Below, in pieces: positions 1 to 5,339 of a stretch of 7,392 nt of DNA (positions within the stretch are counted from its first letter, which is position 1; each line of letters opens with the position of its first letter). The translations under genes were made by a program, and so were the position numbers. Source of the stretch: an uncultured Pseudomonadota bacterium (GTDB lineage Bacteria; Pseudomonadota; Alphaproteobacteria; CACZRW01); the NCBI GenBank assembly GCA_902783675.1, contig CACZRW010000120.1, positions 1 through 7,392 on the forward strand. Direction: 5' to 3'. Under the pieces are notes generated by a model, which saw only the letters and a program-made list of their open reading frames with translations, was not told the DNA's origin and searched no databases.

Positions 1-21
1 AAACTGAAAGGTCGTATGTAA
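1..21 (+). CDS. secY: SecY preprotein translocase subunit, last codons only (partial)
   Basis: Reading from base 1 gives K-L-K-G-R-M and a TAA stop at 19-21, one base before the adk ATG. A short basic tail of the KLRGR type is usual at the cytosolic C-terminus of alphaproteobacterial SecY, and secY directly precedes adk in this cluster. SecY is the pore-forming subunit of the inner-membrane Sec translocase. Only six residues are visible, so the call rests on the tail and on gene order. The one-base gap to adk, with the adk ribosome binding site lying inside these codons (AAAGG at 7-11), suggests cotranscription and coupling. Confidence 0.7.
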   Translation, partial: KLKGRM

Positions 22-22
22 A

Positions 23-682
23 ATGAAAGCAGATTTAAGAATTATATTTATGGGGCCTCCGGGCGGCGGAAAAGGGACTCAGGCCAAGATACTTCAAGAG
101 AAGTATGGCTTGGAGCAGATTTCTACCGGCGATATGTTTAGAGCCGCCATAAAGAACGAGACTCCTTTGGGAGTGAAAGTAAAAGCAATTTTAGCAAGCG
201 GGGCTTTGGTGCCTGATGATGTTACCTGTGCCTTGATTGCCGAAAAACTGGATAGCATGCCGAAAGACAAAGGCTTTATTTTGGACGGGTTCCCGAGAAC
301 CATTCCGCAAGCTAAAGCCTTGGATGACATGCTGTCCGAGCGTAGTTTACACCTCGACTATGCGATTAACTTGGAAGTGCCCGATGATTATATCATCGAG
401 CGTATTGCCGGACGCTATACTTGCAGTAAGTGCTCGGCTATGTATAACGACAGCTCAAAACCTACAAAGGTTGCCGGCGTTTGTGATGAATGCGGCTCAA
501 CCGAGTTTGTTCGTCGTCCTGATGATAACGCGGAAGTGTTAAAGTCAAGGCTTGAGAACTACAGGGATTTGACTGCGCCCTTGCTTCCTTATTATGAGGA
601 AAAAGGGATTTTAAAGAGTGTTGACGGGGTGGGAACCGTCGGCGAAGTTACTAACAGAATAGAAAAAGTACTTGGTTACTAG
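23..682 (+). CDS. adk: Adenylate kinase with zinc-type LID domain
   Basis: Cytosolic enzyme that interconverts ATP + AMP and 2 ADP, balancing adenine nucleotides. The 219-residue protein has the full long-form architecture. The P-loop GPPGGGKGT is at 11-19; the AMP-binding part includes STGDMFR (34-40) and LDGFPRT (87-93); the LID begins at GRYTC (130-134); the R-x-D-D region is RRPDD (164-168), followed by SRLENY (175-180). The LID carries two C-x2-C pairs, C134/C137 and C154/C157, the four-cysteine arrangement known to bind a structural metal in Gram-positive and some alphaproteobacterial adenylate kinases. The ATG at 23 is one base after the upstream stop and has AAAGG at 7-11 as its probable ribosome binding site. 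Position between secY and rpsM is standard. Identity is near certain; metal content is inferred. Confidence 0.98.
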   Translation: MKADLRIIFMGPPGGGKGTQAKILQEKYGLEQISTGDMFRAAIKNETPLGVKVKAILASGALVPDDVTCALIAEKLDSMPKDKGFILDGFPRTIPQAKALDDMLSERSLHLDYAINLEVPDDYIIERIAGRYTCSKCSAMYNDSSKPTKVAGVCDECGSTEFVRRPDDNAEVLKSRLENYRDLTAPLLPYYEEKGILKSVDGVGTVGEVTNRIEKVLGY

Positions 683-691
683 TCTTTTTGC

Positions 692-720
692 TTGACAATC
701 AAGGGGATTTATTTAACAAT
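692..720 (+). promoter_or_regulatory. Possible sigma70-type promoter upstream of rpsM
   Basis: In the 90-base gap after adk there is an exact TTGACA at 692-697. With a 17-base spacer the -10 position is AACAAT (715-720), which matches TATAAT at only four of six positions, so the -10 is weak. Transcription would begin near 727, giving a leader of about 45 bases before rpsM. An internal promoter here would let the rpsM-rpsK-rpoA-rplQ part be made separately from secY-adk. The call depends mostly on the -35 box, which also lies in a small inverted repeat (CTTGA 691-695, TCAAG 699-703), so chance is possible. Confidence 0.33.
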
Positions 721-730
721 CCCGCCCCTT
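701..730 (+). other. Inverted repeat in the adk-rpsM gap (leader hairpin candidate)
   Basis: AAGGGG (701-706) can pair with CCCCTT (725-730), and ATT (707-709) with AAT (718-720), leaving a CCCG bulge. A competing register pairs GGGATT (704-709) with AATCCC (718-723). The loop TATTTAAC is shared. No U-run follows, so this is not a standard rho-independent terminator. It could be a processing or protein-binding site between adk and rpsM, or chance. It overlaps the candidate promoter, so both are unlikely to act on the same transcript. Confidence 0.4.
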
Positions 731-761
731 CGATAAAAGTAAAAGATGTAATTTAGTAAAT

Positions 762-767
762 GGAGAG
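762..767 (+). promoter_or_regulatory. Ribosome binding site fixing the rpsM TTG start
   Basis: GGAGAG lies five bases before the TTG at 773-775. The nearby ATG at 760-762 is in a different frame, and the S13 N-terminus MARIAGV begins exactly at the TTG, so this site decides the start. Confidence 0.8.
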
Positions 768-772
768 TTAAT

Positions 773-1147
773 TTGGCGCGTATCGCTGGTGTTAATATCC
801 CTACCAATAAAAGGCTTGTTGCCGCACTTACCTATATTTACGGTATCGGTGACAAACTGGCAGGGGAAATATGTGAAAAGTCTGGGGTGTCTCCCGATAA
901 GAGAGTCAGCCAGCTTTCTGATGATGATGTTTCTAAGATTCGTGAAGTGATTGATAACGGATATCAGGTCGAAGGTGAACTTCGCAGAGATGTCGCTATG
1001 AATATCAAGAGGTTGATGGATCTTGGTTGTTATAGAGGGCTCAGGCACCGTAAAGGTTTGCCCGTAAGAGGTCAGCGCACTCATACCAATGCGCGGACCA
1101 GAAAAGGTCCTGCAAGACCAATCGCAGGTAAGAAGAAAGCTGTTTAA
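773..1147 (+). CDS. rpsM: 30S ribosomal protein S13 (uS13)
   Basis: Protein of the head of the small subunit that contacts the 50S subunit and the P-site tRNA. All 124 residues align with the family from memory: MARIAGVNIP at the start, the helix-hairpin-helix region around YIYGIGDKLA (21-30), the conserved RGLRHRKGLPVRGQRTHTNA stretch (88-107), and a basic KKKAV tail that reaches the tRNA. The length is close to the usual 118-125. Translation starts at TTG, supported by the conserved N-terminus and by GGAGAG just upstream. The next gene, rpsK, has its ribosome binding site overlapping the rpsM stop at 1145-1147, so the two are cotranscribed. Nothing in the sequence departs from the family except the uncommon start codon. 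Confidence 0.98.
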   Translation: MARIAGVNIPTNKRLVAALTYIYGIGDKLAGEICEKSGVSPDKRVSQLSDDDVSKIREVIDNGYQVEGELRRDVAMNIKRLMDLGCYRGLRHRKGLPVRGQRTHTNARTRKGPARPIAGKKKAV

Positions 1148-1161
1148 GGAAGGATTTTGTT

Positions 1162-1566
1162 ATGGCTGATGCGAAGAAAAATGCAGGCGTGACTAAAGTC
1201 CGCCGTAAAGAAAAGAAGAATATTACGTCGGGTGTTGTCCACGTAAACTCTACTTTTAATAACACAATGGTTACAATTACAGATGCTCAAGGGAATACCA
1301 TTTCTTGGTCTTCTGCCGGTGCGCACGGGTTTAAAGGCTCCAGAAAGTCTACCCCTTATGCTGCCCAAATAGCTGCTGAAGATGCTGCCAGAAAGGCCGC
1401 CGAGCACGGAATGAAAACGGTCGAGGTTATGGTCAAGGGTCCGGGTGCGGGGCGTGAGTCCGCTCTTCGTGCTCTTCAAGCTGCCGGATTTGTCGTTACG
1501 GCGATTAAAGATGTGACGGCTATTCCTCATAACGGTTGCAGACCCAGAAAGCGCCGCAGAGTGTAG
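1162..1566 (+). CDS. rpsK: 30S ribosomal protein S11 (uS11)
   Basis: Protein of the small-subunit platform, near the mRNA exit and the 3' end of 16S rRNA. The 134 residues include GVVHVNSTFNNTMVTITD (24-41), SWSSAGAHGFKGSRKSTPYA (48-67) and VKGPGAGRESALRAL (91-105), all S11 signatures. The C-terminus IPHNGC (121-126) holds the Asn-Gly site that is an isoaspartate in the E. coli protein. The tail then reads RPRKRRRV where I expect RPPK-R-RV, so one proline is replaced by arginine. The ATG follows AAGGAAGGA (1146-1154), a strong ribosome binding site seven bases away that overlaps the rpsM stop. No rpsD follows, as is usual in alphaproteobacteria. Confidence 0.98.
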   Translation: MADAKKNAGVTKVRRKEKKNITSGVVHVNSTFNNTMVTITDAQGNTISWSSAGAHGFKGSRKSTPYAAQIAAEDAARKAAEHGMKTVEVMVKGPGAGRESALRALQAAGFVVTAIKDVTAIPHNGCRPRKRRRV

Positions 1567-1578
1567 TTTTGTTTTGGT

Positions 1579-1630
1579 GGTTGGCGTCGCTCTGGCGCCA
1601 GCTTTTGGAAAAAAGTCTTAATTTTTAAGA
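1579..1630 (+). other. Structured rpsK-rpoA gap with two hairpins and a 10-bp palindrome
   Basis: The 80-base gap holds an RNA stem pairing TGGCG (1582-1586) with CGCCA (1596-1600), extendable by U-G, G-C and G-U pairs to 1579 and 1603. The 3' arm lies in a perfect DNA palindrome, CTGGCGCCAG (1592-1601). Further down, TCTTAA (1616-1621) pairs with TTAAGA (1625-1630) over a three-base loop, ending just before the rpoA ribosome binding site (AAGGAG, 1633-1638). There is no U-tract after the GC-rich stem, so a terminator is unlikely. It may set the RpoA to S11 ratio by processing or translation control; that is inference. Confidence 0.4.
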
Positions 1631-1646
1631 AAAAGGAGCCACTTTC

Positions 1647-2666
1647 GTGATACAGAAGAACTGGCAAGAATTGATTAAACCAACGACGGTTGATGTACAA
1701 TATGGTGAAGATGCGAACAGGGTTGCGACTATTGTCGTAGAGCCTTTGGAGCGTGGTTTTGCAATGACGCTTGGCAATGCCTTGCGCAGAGTTTTGCTTT
1801 CGTCTTTACAGGGCGGAGCTGTTACTTCAATTAAAATTGACGGCGTGTTGCACGAGTTTTCGTCAATTGCCGGCGTGCGTGAAGATGTTACCGATATCGT
1901 GCTTAACATTAAGAGCCTTGCTCTTAAGGTTACGGGCGAGGGCGTGCATCGTATGACACTTAAAGCAGAGGGGCCCGGTGAAGTGTTCGCTTCGCAAATA
2001 GAGACCGATCATGCCGTGCAGATTATGAATCCCGATTTATTCCTTTGCACGCTTGACGATGGTGCAAAGATAAATATCGAGTTCACGGTCGGTACCGGTA
2101 AGGGCTATGTTACTGCCGCGCAAAATCGCGGGGAGAACTCTCCTATCGGAGTTATTCCGGTGGATTCAATGTTTTCTCCGGTCAGAAATGTTGCCTATAA
2201 GGCGGAGAACTCTCGTGTCGGACAAGTTACCGATTACGACAAGCTCATTTTGACGGTTGAGACAAACGGTGTGGTAAAGCCTGAGGACGCGGTTGCTTTC
2301 GCGGCGCGCATTTTGCAAGACCAACTTAAGCCGTTTGTAAACTTTGATGAACCTGAGGAAGCTGTTAAAGAGGAAGCCGAGGAAGAATTGCCGTTTAACC
2401 GCAATCTCCTTCGCAAGGTTGAGGAGCTTGAACTTTCAGTGCGTTCGGCAAATTGCCTTAAGAATGATAACATCATCTATATCGGTGATTTGGTGCAAAA
2501 GTCCGAGGCGGAAATGCTTAGGACTCCCAACTTCGGCCGCAAGTCTTTGAATGAAATCAAAGAAGTGCTCGGGTTGATGGGCTTGCACTTGGGTATGGAT
2601 GTTGTCGGTTGGCCTCCCGAAAATATTGAAAGCTTAGCCAGAACTTTGGAAGATAATTTCAGCTAA
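1647..2666 (+). CDS. rpoA: DNA-directed RNA polymerase subunit alpha
   Basis: Alpha dimerises to nucleate RNA polymerase assembly, and its C-terminal domain binds UP-element DNA and activators. The 339-residue protein has the N-terminal domain at about 1-235, with TLGNALRRVLLSSL (41-54) and KIDGVLHEFSSIAGVRED (63-80) at the dimer and assembly surfaces. An acidic linker (about 234-249, EEAVKEEAEEE) follows, then the C-terminal domain (about 250-325). The DNA-contacting helix reads LSVRSANCLK, with R266 matching E. coli R265 and N269 matching N268; IGDLVQKSE and WPPENI complete the fold. The start is GTG at 1647, eight bases after AAGGAG (1633-1638), and the MIQKNWQELIKP opening confirms it. 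Every expected functional residue I can place is present. Confidence 0.98.
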   Translation: MIQKNWQELIKPTTVDVQYGEDANRVATIVVEPLERGFAMTLGNALRRVLLSSLQGGAVTSIKIDGVLHEFSSIAGVREDVTDIVLNIKSLALKVTGEGVHRMTLKAEGPGEVFASQIETDHAVQIMNPDLFLCTLDDGAKINIEFTVGTGKGYVTAAQNRGENSPIGVIPVDSMFSPVRNVAYKAENSRVGQVTDYDKLILTVETNGVVKPEDAVAFAARILQDQLKPFVNFDEPEEAVKEEAEEELPFNRNLLRKVEELELSVRSANCLKNDNIIYIGDLVQKSEAEMLRTPNFGRKSLNEIKEVLGLMGLHLGMDVVGWPPENIESLARTLEDNFS

Positions 2667-2751
2667 GCCCTAAAGAGAAAAGTCCTTGGAATGGTTCTGA
2701 GGCAATCTTGTTTACAGGCCAAAAGGCTATGGAATAAGAAAGTGTTTCATC

Positions 2752-2770
2752 GGCAGTGCCTTGCAATGCC
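2752..2770 (+). other. Hairpin before the rplQ ribosome binding site
   Basis: GGCA-G-TGC (2752-2758) pairs with GCA-A-TGCC (2764-2770) around a CTT-containing loop, giving seven base pairs and one G/A mismatch. It sits about a dozen bases before AAGGA at 2782-2786. No U-run follows. Possible leader element for L17 synthesis or RNA processing; no known ribosomal leader family is recognised. The same gap has TTTACA (2711-2716) and AATAAG (2733-2738) spaced 16 bases apart, a poor promoter match that I do not call separately. Confidence 0.33.
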
Positions 2771-2794
2771 AAGATATAAGAAAGGAAAAAGAAA

Positions 2795-3355
2795 ATGCGC
2801 CATAATATGGTAAAAAGAAAATTAAATAAAAGTATTGCTCATAGAAAAGCGATGTTCGCTAACATGGTGGTTTCGCTTGTGATTGTTGAGCAAATCAAGA
2901 CAACCTTACCTAAAGCTAAGGAATTGCGTCCTTTTGTGGATAAGTTCATAACTTTGGCTAAGCGCGGAGATTTGCATGCTAAACGGCAGGCTATATCCTT
3001 CCTTAGAGATGAGGAAGCCGTTAATAAGCTCTTCACCGTCTTGGCAGAAAGATACAAAGCTCGCAACGGTGGTTATACTCGCGTCGTTAAAGCCGGTTTC
3101 AGGTATGGCGATGCTGCTCCCATGGCGATTATTGAGTTGGTTGACAGAGATGTTAAGGCGAAGTCTTCTCCCAAGTATGTGAAGGTGGTCGAAGATGCCG
3201 AAAAGGCAGAAAAAGCCGAGAAAACTTCTCCTCTTGCCAAGGCAAATCCCAAGGATGTAGCCAAGGTTGCCGAAAAGGCTGTAGCTGCTGCCGATAAAAA
3301 GGCAAAAAAAGCCGAAGATAAGGCCGACAAAAAGGACAAGAAAGAAGATAAATAA
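2795..3355 (+). CDS. rplQ: 50S ribosomal protein L17 (bL17) with long charged C-terminal tail
   Basis: Large-subunit protein near the peptide exit tunnel. The core is at about 1-119, with MRH at the start, RKLN (8-11), HRKAMFANM (16-24), IKTTLPKAKELRPFVDKF (34-51), LAKRGDLHAKRQ (54-65), GGYTRV (92-97), GFRYGDAAPMAIIELVDRD (101-119). Residues 4-7 read NMVK where most family members have a basic, glycine-containing sequence such as RKSG. After the core, residues 120-186 form a low-complexity Lys/Ala/Glu/Asp tail with repeated AEK units (135-143) and a lysine/aspartate-rich end; E. coli L17 is only 127 residues. The ATG follows AAAGGAAA (2781-2788) by six bases. It is the last gene of the cluster, 25 bases before a strong terminator. 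The tail is probably disordered. Confidence 0.97.
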   Translation: MRHNMVKRKLNKSIAHRKAMFANMVVSLVIVEQIKTTLPKAKELRPFVDKFITLAKRGDLHAKRQAISFLRDEEAVNKLFTVLAERYKARNGGYTRVVKAGFRYGDAAPMAIIELVDRDVKAKSSPKYVKVVEDAEKAEKAEKTSPLAKANPKDVAKVAEKAVAAADKKAKKAEDKADKKDKKEDK

Positions 3356-3379
3356 TCCCGCCAGAAGGATTAGTAAAAT

Positions 3380-3411
3380 AAAAGGCCGCAGGTTAGTTCC
3401 TGCGGCTTTTT
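3380..3411 (+). terminator. Rho-independent terminator, probably bidirectional, closing the ribosomal cluster
   Basis: GCCGCAGG (3385-3392) pairs exactly with CCTGCGGC (3399-3406) around a six-base loop (TTAGTT). The stem is flanked by AAAAG before and TTTTT (3407-3411) after, so the plus-strand transcript gets an eight-pair GC-rich stem plus a U-run. Read on the minus strand, the same stem is followed by CCTTTTATTTTA, also T-rich, so it can end the convergent minus-strand gene whose stop is at 3434-3436. It lies 25 bases after the rplQ stop. Confidence 0.92.
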
Positions 3412-3433
3412 GTTTGAGTGGTTTGTTTATATT

Positions 3434-3874
3434 TTATATATATGCATATTGTACTTCGTCGGCTCTTTTCTTTGCAAACAGAGTTTTTTTGTTATTTTCT
3501 GCTCGACGGAGACGTTCATAAAGTTTTTTCTTTTTGAAAAAATTCTCTGTCGCAGTCTTATTCGCAGAAATCACATTGTCTTCAATATCTTCTTTGATAT
3601 GTGACGGTGAGTTCGCAAATATCTGTTTCGTAATTCTGCTGATGTGAGACAATTCATTGCCTACTGCGGCAAAGTATTTCTCATCAGTTTTGGGATCGCG
3701 CGAAATTTCTGAAAAAAGCTTGGCAGTGCGTTTTGCCCCTTCCAGCCAAATATCTTTGGCCGTTTTGTATTTAGGACCGTCGTATCCCATCTCTTCTCTG
3801 ACGGCATAAAAAATATTATCTACATCTCTTTCCGCGCGCATGGCAACGAAGCGATTGTTGTTTTGTTCATTCAT
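3434..3874 (-). CDS. Hypothetical protein, 146 residues, charged and mostly helical
   Basis: I do not recognise this family. The protein has no signal peptide, no membrane segment and no cysteine. It is rich in Lys, Glu, Asn and Ala, with residues such as RDVDNIFYAVREEMG (16-30) and DIWLEGAKRTAKLFSEI (41-57) looking like amphipathic helices, and a strongly basic stretch, KKKKLYERLRRAENNKK (114-130), near the C-terminus. That could contact nucleic acid or a partner protein, but this is a guess. The ATG (complement of 3872-3874) follows GGGGA by six bases, and a near-consensus promoter lies 40 to 68 bases upstream of it. It converges on rplQ across a shared terminator and diverges from rarA. 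The AT-rich flanks, own promoter and terminator make it a stand-alone transcription unit in a spot where other alphaproteobacteria often carry different genes. Confidence 0.82.
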   Translation of the reverse strand: MNEQNNNRFVAMRAERDVDNIFYAVREEMGYDGPKYKTAKDIWLEGAKRTAKLFSEISRDPKTDEKYFAAVGNELSHISRITKQIFANSPSHIKEDIEDNVISANKTATENFFKKKKLYERLRRAENNKKTLFAKKRADEVQYAYI

Positions 3875-3913
3875 TTTTAATCCCCATTTTTATAGTTATT
3901 TTTAACACGAGGC

Positions 3914-3942
3914 ATTCTAACTTTGGTCAGTGTTTTTGTCAA
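3914..3942 (-). promoter_or_regulatory. Near-consensus sigma70-type promoter of the hypothetical gene
   Basis: On the minus strand TTGACA (3942-3937, six of six) is followed by exactly 17 bases and TAGAAT (3919-3914, five of six). Transcription would begin near 3907, leaving a leader of about 33 bases before the ATG at 3874, with GGGGA (3885-3881) as the ribosome binding site. This is the best promoter match in the window and suggests steady, relatively strong expression. No operator-like repeat overlaps it that I can see. Confidence 0.75.
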
Positions 3943-3951
3943 TGCTAAAAA
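3923..3951 (+). promoter_or_regulatory. Weak candidate promoter for rarA-rluC-asmA
   Basis: TTGGTC (3923-3928) and TAAAAA (3946-3951) are 17 bases apart, and TGC before the latter gives an extended -10 form (TGnTAAAAA). The -35 matches only three of six positions. It lies on the opposite strand of the minus-strand promoter and overlaps it almost fully, so the two would compete for polymerase if both are real. Other start points between 3950 and 4030 cannot be excluded. Confidence 0.22.
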
Positions 3952-4025
3952 TGAAAAAAGTTGAGCGGTGTAAAAATCTGTTTAACTCGCTTTGCTTTTA
4001 AGATATGATGAAAACGCGTTGTAAT

Positions 4026-4043
4026 AGGGGAGTTTTGCTTTTG
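4026..4043 (+). promoter_or_regulatory. Ribosome binding site and TTG start that decide the rarA start
   Basis: AGGGGAG (4026-4032) is followed after eight bases by TTG (4041-4043), in frame with RarA. The ATGs at 4005 and 4008 are preceded by the pyrimidine-rich CTTTGCTTTTA with no Shine-Dalgarno match. The resulting N-terminus MNTLFQTDEYRPLADRLRP resembles the usual RarA opening (M-x-x-L-F ... PLADRLRP). Confidence 0.72.
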
Positions 4044-5339
4044 AATACTTTGTTCCAAACCGATGAATACAGGCCGTTGGCGGACAGGCTTCGTCCCACA
4101 AAGATTGAAGATGTGGTTGGGCAGGAGCATTTGCTTTCGGCAAGTGCGCCTTTGGGGCGAATGATAAAGTCGGGCAAGCTCACTTCGTTTATTCTCTGGG
4201 GCTCGGCGGGGTGCGGAAAGACCACGATTGCCAGACTTATGGCGCATTATACGGATATGGAGTTCGTGCCTATTTCTGCGGTGTTTTCCGGCGTGGCAGA
4301 CCTGCGCAAGGTCTTTGCCGATGCCGAGGAGCGGCAAAAAATGGGCAAGGGGACTTTGCTTTTTGTGGACGAAATCCACAGGTTTAATCGCTCTCAGCAA
4401 GACGGCTTTTTGCCTTATGTTGAAAAGGGGACAGTCGTGCTGGTCGGAGCGACTACCGAAAATCCTTCGTTTGAGCTTAACTCTGCTTTGCTTTCGCGGT
4501 GCCAGCTGTTCATTCTTAATCGGCTTGATGACGATTCTTTAGAGAAGATTATTAGACGCGCAGAGGCGGAAGTCGGAGCAAAATTGCCGGTTGATGATGA
4601 CGCCCGAAGTGCAATAAAAGCTATGGCCGATGGGGACGGGCGCTACCTTATAAACATGCTTGAAGCGCTGTTTGCGGCAAAAGATATAAAGAAAAAGTTG
4701 AACGCATCGCAGCTTGCCGAGTTCATTTCAAGGCGTCCTGCAACTTATGATAAGGACAGGGAAGGGCACTATAATCTTATTTCCGCGCTACATAAATCTA
4801 TGCGCGGGTCCGATCCCGATGCGGCGCTTTATTGGATGGAGCGGATGCTTGAAGGGGGTGAGGATCCTAAGTATATCCTTAGGCGACTTACCAGATTTGC
4901 GACGGAAGATGTGGGGCTTGCCGATCCTTCCGCACTTCCATTTGCGATTGCCGCGTGGGATGCTTATGAGCGGCTTGGTTCGCCCGAGGGCGATTTGGCA
5001 ATTGCCGAGTTGGTGATATTCCTTGCCACCGCACCTAAGTCTATCGGTGCTTACAAGGCTCATAATAACGCTGCAAAAGTCGCACGCGATACGGGTTCGC
5101 TCATGCCTCCCAAACATATTCTTAACGCTCCGACAAAGATGATGAAGGATATCGGTTACGGCGAAGGGTATCAGTATGATCCCGAAACGGCAGACGGTTT
5201 TTCCGGCGCGAATTATTTCCCCGACGGTATGAAACGGCAGACTTTTTATGTGCCTTTTGAGCGAGGATTTGAGCGCGAAATTGCAAAAAGGCTTGCTTAT
5301 TGGAACAGGCTTAGGGCGGAAAAGGCTGGCAAAAAATGA
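4041..5339 (+). CDS. rarA: Replication-associated recombination protein A (RarA/MgsA AAA+ ATPase)
   Basis: Clamp-loader-like AAA+ ATPase that acts at stalled replication forks and single-stranded DNA gaps, as a tetramer in the cytosol. From the TTG at 4041 it has 432 residues; the ATG at 4005 would add 12 residues unlike the family. In TTG numbering the order is PLADRLRP (12-19), VVGQEHLL (25-32), Walker A GSAGCGKTT (54-62), Walker B LLFVDEIHRFNR (106-117), sensor 1 GATTENP (136-142), arginine finger in ALLSRC (149-154), sensor 2 region GDGRYLINMLE (198-208), then the C-terminal tetramerisation domain with HKSMRGSDPDAALYW (251-265) and RRLTRFATEDVGLAD (281-295). FYVPFERGFEREI near the end is typical. 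Walker A has SA where GPPG is usual, but G-x4-GKT is intact. The gene diverges from the orphan and its stop overlaps the next start by four bases. Confidence 0.96.
   Translation: MNTLFQTDEYRPLADRLRPTKIEDVVGQEHLLSASAPLGRMIKSGKLTSFILWGSAGCGKTTIARLMAHYTDMEFVPISAVFSGVADLRKVFADAEERQKMGKGTLLFVDEIHRFNRSQQDGFLPYVEKGTVVLVGATTENPSFELNSALLSRCQLFILNRLDDDSLEKIIRRAEAEVGAKLPVDDDARSAIKAMADGDGRYLINMLEALFAAKDIKKKLNASQLAEFISRRPATYDKDREGHYNLISALHKSMRGSDPDAALYWMERMLEGGEDPKYILRRLTRFATEDVGLADPSALPFAIAAWDAYERLGSPEGDLAIAELVIFLATAPKSIGAYKAHNNAAKVARDTGSLMPPKHILNAPTKMMKDIGYGEGYQYDPETADGFSGANYFPDGMKRQTFYVPFERGFEREIAKRLAYWNRLRAEKAGKK

Noticed and set aside
703..730. Hairpin after adk as a terminator
   Set aside because: No U-run follows the stem, and rpsM continues the standard cluster, so termination is unlikely.
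3185..3355. L17 tail as a separate gene or frameshift fusion
   Set aside because: The frame runs without a break from the core, codon use is similar and the composition is a simple K/A/E/D expansion, so an extension is the simpler reading.
3410..3604. Plus-strand open frame of 64 codons
   Set aside because: It begins inside the terminator T-tract, has no ribosome binding site, is composed mainly of Phe, Ile and Cys, and lies antisense to the promoter-equipped orphan gene.
3961..3990. Possible operator repeat GTTGAGC ... TTTAACTCGC upstream of rarA
   Set aside because: The halves do not form a good inverted or direct repeat once written out.
3945..4400. Minus-strand open frame of 151 codons across the rarA start
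   Set aside because: Its protein looks random and it is antisense to the conserved RarA Walker region, so it is a shadow frame.
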